From assembly GCA_018398765.1 (NCBI GenBank), contig JAHBMJ010003490.1, positions 15,001 through 79,000 on the forward strand: 64,000 nt of DNA, written 5' to 3'. Of the stretch, positions 36,704 to 46,829 are shown piece after piece (the first letter of the stretch is position 1; the number at the start of each line of letters is the position of its first letter). Position numbers and translations under genes: made by a program. This stretch comes from Chromera velia. Lineage: Eukaryota > Sar > Chromeraceae. Below the pieces are notes generated by a model. That model did not search any database and was not told where the DNA came from. It saw only the letters and a program-made list of their open reading frames with translations.

Positions 36704-39700
36704 GTGTGCGTGTGTGTGTCTGTGTGTGTGTCTGTGTGTGTGTGAGTGTGTGTCTGTGTGTGTGTCTGTGTGTGTGTGTCTGTGTCTGTGTGTGTATCTG
36801 TGTGTGTGTCTGTGTGTGTGTCTGTGTGTGTGTGTGTGTGTGTGTCTGTGTCTGTGTGTCTGTGTGTCTGTGTGTCTGTGTATGTGTATGTGTATGTGTG
36901 CAGATGTTGATGATGGAGACGATGACCCAGTTGCAGAACCTGGCAGTGATTGGAGGCATCCTGGCCCTGAATGGGTTCTTTCTCTTCCGCATCATTGGCG
37001 TCATCCTGTCGGGGTACGTTGCGGACGTCGGTGCGATGATTCGAGAGGTAGAAGCCTCATCTGACCCGTCATTGGTTCTTCCCGGCGCAATTGTGAGGGT
37101 TCCGTTTCTCCTTTTGAAACCGATTCTCAAATTCGCTTTGCGTCCAATAGAGTCTTTAGTGGACTCTCTGGTCAGTAAAGACACACTGAAATTGGTTGAC
37201 AACGGGGACGCAGAGAGGGTAGACGGATCTGGTGGTGCCTTGACTGAAGGGTCTTTCTCGATATCTTCTTTCTGTCTGGCACGCTGTGGGAAGGTGTTCG
37301 AGAAAATCCGACCCATCTCAAAGGAACAACTTCTTGACACACTGATTGAAATTGACTCTGCCGTCTCCCACATTCTCGTCAAGTGGGACACTGAAATCGC
37401 AAGTGACAGAAAGAAAGGAGTGGCAGCGCTAGCGCGAGGCGTTACCACTTCTTTCCGGAGCCTCGGCACATCTAGCCACCGTGCACTGTCTTTCAATGCC
37501 TCTAAAAGCAAAGCGAGCTCGCGTCTCTTGGGAGAACCTCAGGAACGAAGTAAGAGAAACTCCACAGGCCGAAGCGGCACTTCAGAAGAGAGGTGGAAGC
37601 GCTTCCAGCCGCCTGAGTTCTTCGATGAATTTCTCTTCAGATGGGCGGTCGTCTGCTCACAGAGGTCAGTTAGCTTAACAACCAACAAGGATGCATGGGC
37701 CAGCCAGCCAGCCAAACTATTCAAGCACTATGAAAGCACGATGAAACAAACATTCGAGCACATTCCTTTTTTCCTTCCCTGTTGCCAATTCAAACGTCTC
37801 AGATGAATCATCAGAAAGTGACGATCGACCTCGAATTTTCCTTCCCCTTTTGTCGCCGGTATTGCATAAGACGTGCCCTGCACAAGTGCACCGGCCGGTT
37901 TTGCCTTGACTCTCTGAGTGCACGCACATCTTATCTGTATGCAGAATAGCGGAGGACGAGGAGCTTGCCCTGTCTGCTGAGAGTGTGAACGACTTGGACG
38001 AGCTCTTGTGGATCGCACAGAGGCTCCTGAGACCGCCTGTATCAGCGAGAGACGACCATCCTTTCGTTGAGGATTTGAAGGACGACCTCAGTGAGCCTGA
38101 GCAGAAGGGGGAAGGGTTTGTACCTGCGACTGCTCGGGAGAGGCGGCTGAGTCTCGTTAGAGAACGGCGACACAGCCTCGCGACTGTGGGTGGAGATCGA
38201 AACGACCAATTTAACGGGAACAGAAGCAGAAGAGGGAGTGCGAGCCTGAGGCAGGCGGGTGGAGAATCAGAAGAGGACGAGGAGGATGAAGACGAGACAT
38301 CCCCCGTGATGGGGTCTGCGCGTCAGAGGGAATCTCGTGGTGCGCCTGTCTCTCTACTCGTCAGAGATCAGAAAGCCCCTCTCGAGGGAAAGAATCAGTC
38401 TGCGCTTTCAAAGAGAAGGGATGCTTTTGACATTGCCGGAGAGCGCTGGGATCCTCTCTGTCGTGACACACTGACAGTTGGGGCTTCAACGTGGGCTGAG
38501 AGGAGAGTCCGGTCTGTGCCAGAGGAAGCCTTCCATTTGATGACACCGAAAAGCTTTCGGGCAGCAGCAGGGAAGAGGAAGAATGAACTTTCGCCTGCTC
38601 AAAAAGGTGACGAGATGCAAGTTTCGGAGACGGGAGAAAAGTCCATCGGGGAGGAAGGCAGTCCAGTGTCCCCGGAGGAGGGCAAGAGGTTCAGGTCGTT
38701 TCGACTGGACGTTTATGAAAAAGCAGGAATGAAGAAAAAAGGGAAGAAAGGGAGAAAGAGAGGAAAGAAGGGCACCGCAGGTCCTTCGCCTGATTTCCCT
38801 TCGAAGACTTCTTCTTTCTTCCAGAGACTCCGTGGGAAGGCTCCCTGGTCGTCGAGAGATCCTGCTGCAGGGAATTCAGTTGAGAAAATCGGAAGCTGTT
38901 TTGAGGAAAGCGTGGAGGCCTCTTCGGGGCAAAATGTGTTTGGGTATGTGGTTCCGCAGAGGCTCAGGGAGAGCGGCTTCCCCCTGCGTCCCTCTCAACT
39001 TCAAAAAGTCAGTGAGTGAGTGCGTGCGTCAGTGATTCGTGTGGATCACGGAAAGAAGAGCGAGCACTGCGGACGTCTGAGTGAGATAGGCTGGTGGAAC
39101 GAAGAACAGAGCTTGTCTTCATATGTTCAAGAGAGAGACACCCCATTTGCTGCAATTTTACTTCACTCACTGCCGTCTCCTCAACTGTATTCCTTCCTCC
39201 CCTCCCTTCCTACAGGTCGGAGAAGCGTTCTTCTCTTTCGGACAGAACGGAGCTCTACTCGACTACCCAGCCAATCTGGATGACGTCCTCCGAGCACTCC
39301 GGACTTTCCTCCACATGCACCCCACAGTGGTCCTTTGGGTCAGTCAGTCAGCTTGGACATGAACTTAGGAGACGCAGAAACCATTGCAAAGACTCACGCC
39401 TTCACACTGCCCGACAGTGAGTACACTCATTCCCCCCCCCCCTTTTGTTTTCATGACTATCTCAAAATGCCTGCGTTTTGACCGATTTTCTCTGCAGCAC
39501 TACCTCTGCTTTCTAGGCGCAAAGAGGAGGATCTTGGACCGTGCGGGGATGGGTCTAGTGGCCAGGTGGCTGCGCTACATCCGCACAGACGTAGCTCGGC
39601 CCGCCACCAATCCACCCATGCCAGGCCTCAGCCCTCAGCCCTCCTCTTTGCCCCCAGCCCAGGAGAAGGAGACAGACAAGGACTCGAACGGCATCAGGGA

Positions 39701-41654
39701 AAGAGAATCCTCAGATTCGAGTCTGGGATCTGGAATTTCGGATCTGCACCTAGACGTGTGGAAGTCTGCAATCCACAGGTCTCTCGTTGTGGCGAGAGAT
39801 CAGGCAAAGCAGAAAGGTGTCAGACCCAACCATCGGTGAGTGAAAGGCGAAAAAAAAAAGTGAATTCTCTGGAAAAGGCTGTTTTGAATAAGCCCCGACA
39901 TCCCTGTTTATACACCGGTAGAAAAGGACAATCGAAGAAAAACACGCATTAAATTTGAGGAAGGCCACAAGCGTATTGACACGCCCTGCAGGATGGGTTT
40001 TTCGCGACAGTTCCTGAATTTCTGTCTGTTCTTTCTCCCTTTCCCCCCAGGTTCGTCGAAAAGGTTGAGGTCCTCCAACGCGATTCCCTTGGATTGCGCG
40101 GGAGCGAGGTGAAAGGCTCAAGAAATGAGAGACGCGAGAGAACAGAACACCTTCTCTGTGACTTTGCTTTCGTTGAGCTTCCTCTGTCTGACCATTTCGG
40201 TGTGACGCACCCGAGTGGAGACCCCGAGTTTGAGGTCAGAAGGAAATTAGCTTCATTCATAGACACTTTGTCTGTTGTGAGCTCTGACCCACCTTCCGTT
40301 ATCATCTTGATGGATTTGGTCTGTTCGTGACTGTCAGTGCACCAAAACGCCTTCATCTGCAATTTTGGATGGGTACGCACCTCGCACATTGCTGAAGATC
40401 CAGAATGACGAAAGTTGCTCTTCACTTGCTTTCTCCGACTATCGATCAGTCAATCCACCTTGTCCCTTCCCTCCCCTGAGCGCATGTCTGTCTGCAGATC
40501 GACTCTGTCCATGGGCGTGCTCTGGAGTGTTGGCTTCCTCTCGCAGAGGGCCGACCGTTGAGTGAGGAGCCCCCAAACGTCAGCCTCTCACTGGGTCTGC
40601 TGGAGGAGAGCGAGCTCGGGGAGGAGGCAGAGTGGAGGGAAGAGGGTAGAGGGGATACAGGAGAGATGGAAGAAGACGAAGAAGCAGAAGAGGCGGAAGG
40701 ACAGAAAAGGATGAGCGCATCTGAGGAAGAAGACGAGCAGAGTCCACTTCTGGTGCAAAACCTTCCACCAGCTTTCTTTTCAGGAGACGGGGACGTCGCA
40801 GATGCCACCTACAGAAATGCCGGTCAGTCGAAGTGATATTTTGATGCCAATCGTTGGACCACATCCTCTTTTAGAGCAACGCTTTGAAGATTTGAAAAAG
40901 GTCTCTCAGGCACGTGTAAGCAGAGTGGCGTGTAGTCTTGCATCGCACTCGTGTCCTCCCTTCCCAGCGAGTGTGGAGACTTTAATACGTATGAGTGTTC
41001 GGAGTTCTCTGCATCCTTCGTGCACGTCCCTGGCCTTCATCTTTCTTTTGATTGTGCAGTAAGAGCGGGCAAGGAGGACAACCTCCCCCTTTCTGCACCT
41101 CACCAGTAAGTCTTGCAAGAAGCGAAACACGGGCGTGCAATTAGAATTTACTTGTAGAAGTTCTTTTCAGCTGGCTGTAGGTTAATTTTGTGTTTAGGGA
41201 CTGGAAGGACAGGTAGAAGACTGCAAGTACATGCCATCGAGGAGAGGGCGTCAGAAAGAGCTACAAAGGATGCCGCTATCAGCTTAACTGCTCACAAGGA
41301 TAAACTCTGCAGAATCAGCCTTATTTTTCAAGCACGGGCGGGCGGCCTTTCGACGACACAGAACTAAGGGAGGATGGAGAAAGGCGAGAAGCCAAGAAAG
41401 AATCAAAGTCGGAGCATTCTGAGGGCTCCATTTGTCTTTCTTTTTTGTACTTCTTTCCCGGTCTGTGCTGCAAAATAGCGGGACATTCAGGCGTCTCTCT
41501 TGCAGTGTTTTCTTCCTATTTTAATTCAGTGTCCACACATTTACACTTTGTGGGCTCTCGTTTTGCGCGCTCGCTCTCTCACACACACACACCCATACAC
41601 ACACACAGAGAGAGAGAGAGAGAGGGGGGGGGGGGGAAAGAGAGAGGCAGAGAC

Positions 41655-41706
<52 letters not shown>

Positions 41707-41756
41707 GAGACAGAGAGAGGCAGAGACAGAGAGAGGCAGAGAGAGACAGAGACAGT

Positions 41757-41798
<42 letters not shown>

Positions 41799-42280
41799 GT
41801 CGTTTTCATCCTTTCTGCAGTCCGATTGACGACCTCCACGCGCTTCTCCATCAGACCTTCTCCGAGGAGGATCAATCCAGATCAGACTCAGGCTCTCATT
41901 CTGAAGAGGACGAGAGGAGCCCTCTGCGTCTTCGAGAGAGTCGACGAGAAGACCAGACGGAGAGGAGGGAAGAGGGTAGTGGAGAGGCACAGACGGGAAC
42001 TGGCACGGCAGCACTCTCTGCAATGGAGGTGTACGAGAGCGTTGCTCTGGGAGCAAGAAGTCGCCTTCCCGTTTTTCGTTCTGTCAAGCAAACCTCTTCC
42101 AGGCCTTTTGGGTTGAGGGAGGAGGCAGAGAGGGTGCGAAGGGGCGAACAGACAATTCATGTAGAGGCCCAGGATGAGTCTGAAGAGATAGACTCAGAAG
42201 AAGAAGAAGAACCTTCGGACATTTCGGAAGTCACACCGTTGAAGCGAAGAGGCCAATCGCAGCGAAACTTGAGGAGATGA
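10534..42280 (+). CDS. giant 54-exon EGF/discoidin-like/CCP/HYR multi-pass membrane protein
   Basis: My reconstruction joins 54 exons into about 16.2 kb of coding sequence (about 5,400 aa). The order is a putative signal peptide ([14 protein letters not shown] at 10534), 11 EGF plus discoidin-like modules, single EGF domains, CCP, HYR, a Cys-rich stalk, a multi-pass membrane region, and a charged cytoplasmic tail ending ...GQSQRNLRR. All exon joins are GT-AG and keep phase, apart from a +2 break at the GTCA repeat near 39339 and an uncertain donor at 24990 or 24995. This shared phase is the main evidence that it is one gene. The extracellular part suggests adhesion or ligand binding. The membrane part resembles the multi-TM (TRP-like) C-terminal regions of large protist surface proteins, so channel or receptor function is possible but inferred. 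The start could be in a further upstream exon. Details are in the sub-entries that follow. Confidence 0.7.
11323..11660. repeat. (CTGT/CGGT)n microsatellite in intron 1
   Basis: Intron 1 of the giant gene (11318-11731) consists largely of imperfect ctgt and cggt repeats, broken by two copies of a gaa-gaa-acatatggtctg phrase and a related one near 11580. The Val/Cys/Leu/Ser-rich frames that run through it are repeat products. Confidence 0.9.
14668..14938. repeat. (CTTT)n pyrimidine microsatellite in intron 4
   Basis: About 270 bp of ctttctttctttt repeats fill most of the 14518-15080 intron. The opposite strand is a long KERK-type open frame, a repeat artefact. Confidence 0.95.
15486..15951 (+). 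other. extra intron inside module 5 with 34-bp minisatellite
   Basis: The other ten modules are uninterrupted single exons; only module 5 is split here. The donor is gccg|gtaggt and the acceptor ccctgcag|gactgg, in phase 1, restoring [16 protein letters not shown]. Positions 15566-15726 hold about 4.5 copies of a 34-bp unit (core tgcctgcatgatgaatcccg). This looks like a later intron gain in one duplicated copy. Confidence 0.7.
22344..26822 (+). CDS. giant gene exons 13-24: EGF string with a non-EGF insert
   Basis: Exons 13-18 are single EGF domains: 22344-22466, 22732-22854, 23110-23256, 23978-24100, 24397-24525 and 24857-24990 or -24995. Each starts with an (I/V/A)DEC or SNEC motif and six Cys. 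Exons 19-22 (25335-25428, 25552-25661, 25842-25911, 26085-26205) carry a different region: [50 protein letters not shown], ending [15 protein letters not shown], of unknown fold. Exons 23-24 (26361-26403, 26701-26822) form one more EGF, split by an intron between HGCSI and FDHTSGG. The 24990 donor (gtagcg) leaves phase 0, which does not fit exon 19; the 24995 donor (gtgtgg) gives phase 2 and fits. Confidence 0.7.
22469..22504. repeat. (GA)n microsatellite
   Basis: A pure ga repeat lies directly behind the 5' splice site of exon 13 (gtgcag|gtgagaga). Confidence 0.9.
23390..23977 (+). repeat. array of decoy 3' splice sites with (TG)n
   Basis: The unit is tgcagatgttgacgagtgcc, a poly-T run, ctgcagattttgacgagtgcc, then (tg)n. 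It gives ten decoy copies of the acceptor-plus-exon-start (near 23393, 23420, 23491, 23522, 23613, 23645, 23702, 23734, 23873, 23905) before the real EGF exon at 23978. One copy has tttgtag in place of the cag acceptor. Each copy encodes the EGF start D-(V/F)-DEC. The last three DVDEC copies share one stop-free frame with the true exon. Confidence 0.85.
27095..29179 (+). CDS. giant gene exons 25-30: CCP/sushi-like domains
   Basis: Exons: 27095-27183, 27634-27754, 28083-28188, 28479-28594, 28714-28828, 29055-29179. They pair up: each pair makes one domain with the complement-control-protein pattern. Examples are AVLCQNQP...TFKCPPGF...VTIQCEAV...[17 protein letters not shown]...[19 protein letters not shown]...VSGCA, and AVACSGEIP...[19 protein letters not shown]...LCR. 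Four Cys and the terminal Trp/Cys region fit CCP modules, though Trp is seen clearly only in the second (AVWQED). CCP modules mediate protein binding on cell surfaces. Each pair has the same intron position inside the domain, which supports tandem duplication. Confidence 0.7.
27336..27346. other. assembly gap (11 N)
   Basis: Eleven undetermined bases lie inside the intron 27184-27633, next to a ctgt repeat. The true length is unknown. Confidence 0.99.
29484..30571 (+). CDS. giant gene exons 31-33: two HYR domains
   Basis: Exon 31 (29484-29723) encodes a complete HYR-like domain: [10 protein letters not shown], a strand region, [29 protein letters not shown]. Exons 32 (30092-30216) and 33 (30396-30571) encode a second: [51 protein letters not shown]. 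The PPG-x-T-x-V-x-x-x-A-x-D and C-x-F-x-V-x-V-x signatures are the hallmarks of the family (hyalin repeat, an Ig-like fold linked to adhesion). Exon 33 runs on into a Cys-rich segment (PCICR) that joins exon 34. Confidence 0.8.
30876..32012 (+). CDS. giant gene exons 34-36: Cys-rich stalk
   Basis: Exons 30876-31078, 31333-31576 and 31874-32012. Exon 33-34 together read PCICRAGFW...PVCQDCL...[12 protein letters not shown]. Exon 35 gives [17 protein letters not shown] and then low-complexity sequence to KPES. Exon 36 gives [13 protein letters not shown]...[10 protein letters not shown]. The C-x-C-x-x-G-F/Y pattern resembles ephrin-receptor-like/GCC2-GCC3 repeats that often precede membrane regions in protist surface proteins. 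Exon 35 may have an alternative form (31204-31246) made by a local duplication. Confidence 0.6.
31201..31376 (+). repeat. duplicated 3' splice site plus exon start (47 bp, two copies)
   Basis: Copies at 31201-31247 and 31330-31376 differ at one base. Each has cag|gagactacacttactgg as acceptor and exon start. Copy A is followed by a GTGCGT donor (31247), so it forms a possible 43-nt mini-exon (31204-31246) in phase 1-2, which could be joined directly to exon 36. Confidence 0.85.
31570..31725 (+). repeat. 39-bp minisatellite carrying the 5' splice site (4 copies)
   Basis: Four near-identical 39-bp units, each beginning aatctgg|gtgggtccttt, lie at the 3' end of exon 35. The first unit supplies the inferred donor (exon end 31576). 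Each later unit repeats the same exon-end and donor sequence. Confidence 0.85.
32345..37664 (+). CDS. giant gene exons 37-47: multi-pass membrane region
   Basis: Exons 32345-32464, 32662-32737, 33014-33182, 33419-33538, 33941-34312, 34584-34679, 35014-35076, 35274-35511, 35759-35843, 36177-36340, 36904-37664. A Cys motif ([15 protein letters not shown]) precedes TM1 ([17 protein letters not shown]). Further hydrophobic segments: [106 protein letters not shown] and [46 protein letters not shown] matches the motif F-x-x-x-Y/F-x-W-E-x-x-x-x-x-R-K-L-x-L before a late helix in TRP-like membrane regions of protists, as I recall the family. Exon 41 is a large basic/acidic cytosolic loop ([13 protein letters not shown]). 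Helix count (about eight or nine) and topology are uncertain. Confidence 0.65.
33283..33330. repeat. (CT)n microsatellite in intron 39
   Basis: A ct repeat of about 48 bp lies within the 33183-33418 intron and may act as part of the polypyrimidine context. Confidence 0.9.
36610..36900. repeat. (TG)n/(TGTC)n microsatellite abutting the acceptor of exon 47
   Basis: About 290 bp of tgtgtg with tgtctg and tgtatg variants fill the end of the 36341-36903 intron, up to the tgcag acceptor. The Val-Cys frame that runs into exon 47 is a repeat product. Confidence 0.9.
37945..42280 (+). CDS. giant gene exons 48-54: charged cytoplasmic tail
   Basis: Exons 37945-39007, 39216-39416, 39517-39835, 40051-40234, 40498-40822, 41060-41105, 41821-42280. 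Sequence is hydrophilic, rich in Ser/Glu/Arg/Lys, with acidic runs ([34 protein letters not shown]) and a basic patch ([14 protein letters not shown]). A more ordered island lies in exons 49-50 ([41 protein letters not shown]) and another in exon 51 ([21 protein letters not shown]). No kinase, GTPase or other catalytic motif was found. Many Ser-Pro and Arg-x-x-Ser sites suggest phospho-regulation, as an inference. Exon 49 needs a +2 frame change at a GTCA repeat. The 41106-41820 intron holds a CA/GA microsatellite. Confidence 0.6.
41578..41794. repeat. (CA)n and (GA)n microsatellite in last intron
   Basis: Runs of caca, then gaga/cagaca with a poly-G stretch, fill about 215 bp just upstream of the last exon's acceptor. 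Confidence 0.9.
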
Positions 42281-43668
42281 TTGAGGGTGAGGGGGGGTGA
42301 GAGAGGAGTAGTAGGACGGTAGACGGTTATGATTCTGGAGGGAGACTGCGTTTACGAAGTCTTAGAGGTCCAGCCCTTCTGTTCAAAGGCAGACAGGGAA
42401 GAGCAAAGGTGATGGAGGGACGCCGGCTCGGAGGGACTCTTGAAGAAAATGCAAAGACTAGCAAAGAAAGGAATTTTAAGACATACCGCAAGAGAAATAG
42501 AAGACATACAGCCAGCAACTTTGAAGCTGTTCATCATTAGATTGAAGACCCCTCGCAGTGCGACAAACCTATGCAGCATTAGATGTCGCGCTTCCCTCAC
42601 ACGGATTCACGTGAAAGCTTAAACTCAGCGTCTCCTTTGGGCCCAAAGGAACGTGCGTGAATGCAAACACATGTACAAAAACAAAACATGCGTACATTGA
42701 AAAACACATTGTACATGATGATGGTGGTGATGATGCGACTAAAAGTGGCAGATCCCGACAGCTATCTTAACTCAGACCCAATCATGAATGGCAGTCCGTG
42801 CATGTATATATTATATTATTACATAATTTGAACTTCAGTTTTGAAGGCTAGGCCACTAGTCTGGGCAGACGACGATATCGGATGATGATGATGATGATAA
42901 CATAATTATGTAGCATATACTAGTATATACTAAAGTATATATCTAATGTTTTAAAAAATGTTTTGAATACTATAGGAACTATCATAGTACTTGGAGTTTG
43001 AACTTTAGAAAACTCTTTTAAAAAAAACATTTATGAGATGCAGCTAATAGGTCATTTATATGATACGTTACAATCATACGTAGCTAATTTTAGAGCTATT
43101 GTTGAATAACCATTCAAAATTATGTTGATTAAAACCCACCAACATTGGCGAATATATAGCTAAACCTCTAAATAAACCTAATAGCCTCGCTGCGACTCGC
43201 TGATAGCCATGCAAGTTCAAAGTTTTTTTGAAAGTCTGTATCAAACTGGATCGACATGTAGTATGGATACAGTCCAGGATACTATAGTAATTAAAGCTGG
43301 AAGTTTAGAACTACTATAGTTATTTAGACTGTTACTTCACCTAGTACTACACTAAGCCGTACATAAACAGACGGCTATTAATCTGACAGTAGATATCGAT
43401 GAAATGCAGTATTAAGCTAATCAATCGATCAATAAAAGGCTTCAGTCATCAATAAAAGTTCAGAAAACCTAAGATAAAACCAACATATATAAAAATTAAA
43501 AATTATTAAATGGTTCAGAATCTAGATCATTTTCTAAAATTGGAAAACCGGTTTTTCAATGGCACAAAAATATATTTAGATGCATGCAGTGTCATGGATA
43601 TGCAATTTTTGTAAACGGCTGGCACGGCACCTGTTCCTACTAGTGAACAGTACGTGTTAGATTATATA
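42281..43668. other. convergent intergenic region, AT-rich
   Basis: This separates the 3' ends of the giant gene and the minus-strand membrane-protein gene. From about 42.77 kb it is strongly AT-rich, with runs such as tatactagtatatactaaag. No gene, tRNA or clear terminal inverted repeat was seen. The 3' untranslated regions of both genes must lie here. Confidence 0.5.
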
Positions 43669-46600
43669 CTAGAGCTCGTAGTAGTCACGAGCAGGTTCAT
43701 ACGGCCACCCCTTGCCTCCCCTTTCCTCAGGCTCCGATAAGTGCCCTCCTGCGCTGTCTTTTCCTTTCTCAGGTTCATCTGAGAATGCATTCTGCCTCTG
43801 CACACCTTGTCTACGAGGCGCTTGCGTTGGCTCGCTGAGCACACTTCCGGGCGGATACTCAGAAGCGAGTGCTTCGCCCTCACCATGAGAGGAAAGCAGC
43901 TCCCCAGACCCCAGGCTCTCCTTGTCAGCTGACGACGAGGAAGGATTCCGAAGCCCAACAGAAGGATCCAAAGCGCCAGGCTGAGGCTGACCCCCACGCT
44001 CGTCAGAGGGCATCCTTTGGGGAGGAAAACCGGAATGGGCGTTTGGCTTTGCATCCACGTGAGGCGGGGAAGGAGGGGACGCCTCGGTCCTTTCTCTTTC
44101 CCTCTCCCCAATGGAAGAGGGGGAGGAACTCCTGGTAGAGGGGGAAGGAGGACCCTCGTGGTGGTGGTGGTGGTGGTGATGTTCAGCAGCAGCGTGGGAT
44201 TTAGCTCTGGCCTCGTGCACGAGAGAGGCTGCTTGCGTTGTGCAGACAGTGTACGAGGGGGCGCTCTCTGGATTGGGTTCTGGGTACACACAGCCATGAT
44301 GATGATGCTCTCTCTCGGCTTCTGCTGCACTGTGAGAATGGCTGCTGTGCGCTCCTGAATGAGGGTAGGAGGCGGGTCGTGTTCCCTGCGCGTGTCTATG
44401 GTATTTTACTTTTCTGGTCTTCCGCAAAGAGACCATTAAATGCCTGCATGCAGAGATTGAATACATGCGCGGATGAATAAAAGAAGTCGACGAAAGTGTA
44501 TCGATACGGAAAGAAAACATATCACAAAAAGTGCGACAAAGGAGCTTCAATTGTGTGCGGTCATTCATACGGAGACGGCCGAGGTGTGAGCGTGGAGGGA
44601 GAGAAAAAGAAGGCTCTTCGAGCCTGTCACTATCAGATTGTGTACGAACTTTCGACCCGTGAAAGAAAGACGAAGGGAAGGCGTAAGGGTATGGCGAAGA
44701 ATGCAGACAGCTGGGCATGTAGGGGAGTATTTAGAGCCTTCCCCAGTTACTAGGTGGAGCAACAAAGACGCAATTGAGTTGACGAGATATTCAGAGAAGG
44801 GAAAGTGAGCGAAACTTGAAAAGAGCTGAGGAAAGCCCCATTGGAATGAGTGGAGTCTTCTGAACACCGAAAAAACAAACAGGCGTGGTAAGGACACATG
44901 CACAAAATTAAGGGAATGACGGTGAAGGGAAAAGAGAGAAACAACCGGGTTGAGAAGAGTCCTGCATGCCCTCTGTCTAATGCTTCTCCTTCAATGCTCA
45001 CAACGGCGAACAAAAAGAAAAATGAAAGATCGACATCATCATTATTGCAATTCAGCCCAAGAGACAGAAGAAGAACAACGAACCGATACTTTTCCTTCCA
45101 CCCTTCCGATATGGGTGAGGCCTCTAAGCGATACTTCTGCCGGAGCCAGTCAAACAGTTGGGAGTGGTCTCGGCCCGTTGTCGTCCGGCTTATCCATTCT
45201 AGAGGTTCCACAATCTCTGCAGGCAGGCAGACAGTCATTCATTTATTTTTTCATCAATCCATCAATCCTTGCTTTCTATATTCCTTTGCTGCTTGCACAA
45301 TGTCCACTTTCCATCCTCAGCTGCCCCTCCCGGGTCATTCTCTCTCCCTGTTTTTCTTTTCGCACAATGTCCACTTCTATGCTCAGCTGCCACTCCCGAG
45401 TCGCCTTTTTCTGCCTGCTTTCCTTTTTGCACGATGTCCATTCTCTATGGTGAGATGGTACTGTATTGGATGGTCGGAGGCATCGGATAAGTCTGTCACG
45501 TATTTGAAGGGCAGTGATTATGCGGGGTTGGAGGGGTTCTAGAAGTTGAGTCAGCGATTCCAAGGCAGCCCGCGCCCTTGTTGAAGATGAAGGCGTTCAC
45601 TCAGGAATTGTCTTGTTCATGTGTTAGTCCTCTCATCTCTTCATTCGGTTTTCCATTCTTTTATTCCTGCAATCAATAGCTTCTTAAAAAAACTCATGCA
45701 TCGCCTCATTTCTGCGTGACTTCGTTCACAGCACCATTTCTCTGCACACCTCCTCGTGTATTGCTTCCCTGCCTGACTGGCGGCCTGCCTGCCTGCGTGA
45801 CTGACTCCCTGACTGACTGCCTGTCTTTCTAAGGGCCGAGAAAACCCAACAGTCTGTTTTTCTTCATACTGAGACAGAAAAGAAGAACGTTTTTCACATT
45901 TGAAATTTCCACTGACTTCCACACCAACCCCCTCAGTCATTCACTTGGTCACTGACTTACCAACAAAATACGCCGCCCTCTCAGCCCCCGGAAAGAGTTG
46001 CAGATCCTTATCACTCAGGTACCCGAAGGCACTCAGGTAGTGCACTCTGCTGTACCAGTGCACGAGTCGCCGCTGCAAAGAGTTATTATTTTGTTCACCA
46101 AGTGTTTCGAAAGGTGTCAAGAGAACGCGGGAGGGAGAAGTCAAAAGAAGAGAACTCAGGAAGAGGACGGGCGATTACGCACGCAGGTCAAAGGGGTGAA
46201 AATCCAACCACAAAGCCACCCCTCTCCCTGCCCATCCAACAACTTACCGAACGAACCCCGGCAACTCGGCCAACCGCACACAAAACCAATCTGACGATGC
46301 TCCATTCAACCAACAAACCAATCAATGAGCAGACCAACCCACCCACCCGTGCCCTGTCCACAAGAGAGCCCAACTCGTCCCCTTCCGTCCGAAGGGCAAC
46401 AAACGCCTCTGCATAGTTTGCTCTCCCGAAATCTGCACACATACGCCCAGCGTTGTTTTTGTTCATCGGGCTTCGTTCTTTCTTCTTCCTCATTGCCATA
46501 GACTAATGGCAGAAAGGGGACTGCCAATGCATCCACGGGTGGAGAGTCCGAAATGTGTAAACGACAGAAGACGATAAAAAGACGGCAGCGCGGTATTGAT

Positions 46601-46788
46601 TGCCGGACACAAAGACAGACAAAATCGTTTTTCTTCTGCCACCCTTTGGCTTCCTTTCTGTCTTTCTTCATTCTTTCTGTGTTCGATTCTCTCTTTTGTT
46701 TTTTCTGCTTCACTTCCTTCCCTTTTCACCTTCTTCGTACTTTGATTTGTTCAGTTTCGTTCTTTCGTTCTTTCGTTCTTTCTTTCTT

Positions 46789-46829
<41 letters not shown>

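Noticed and set aside
36258-37511. 417-aa minus-strand frame with [13 protein letters not shown]
   Set aside because: It runs through the (tg)n microsatellite and then antisense to the membrane-region exon 47; it has no domain of its own.
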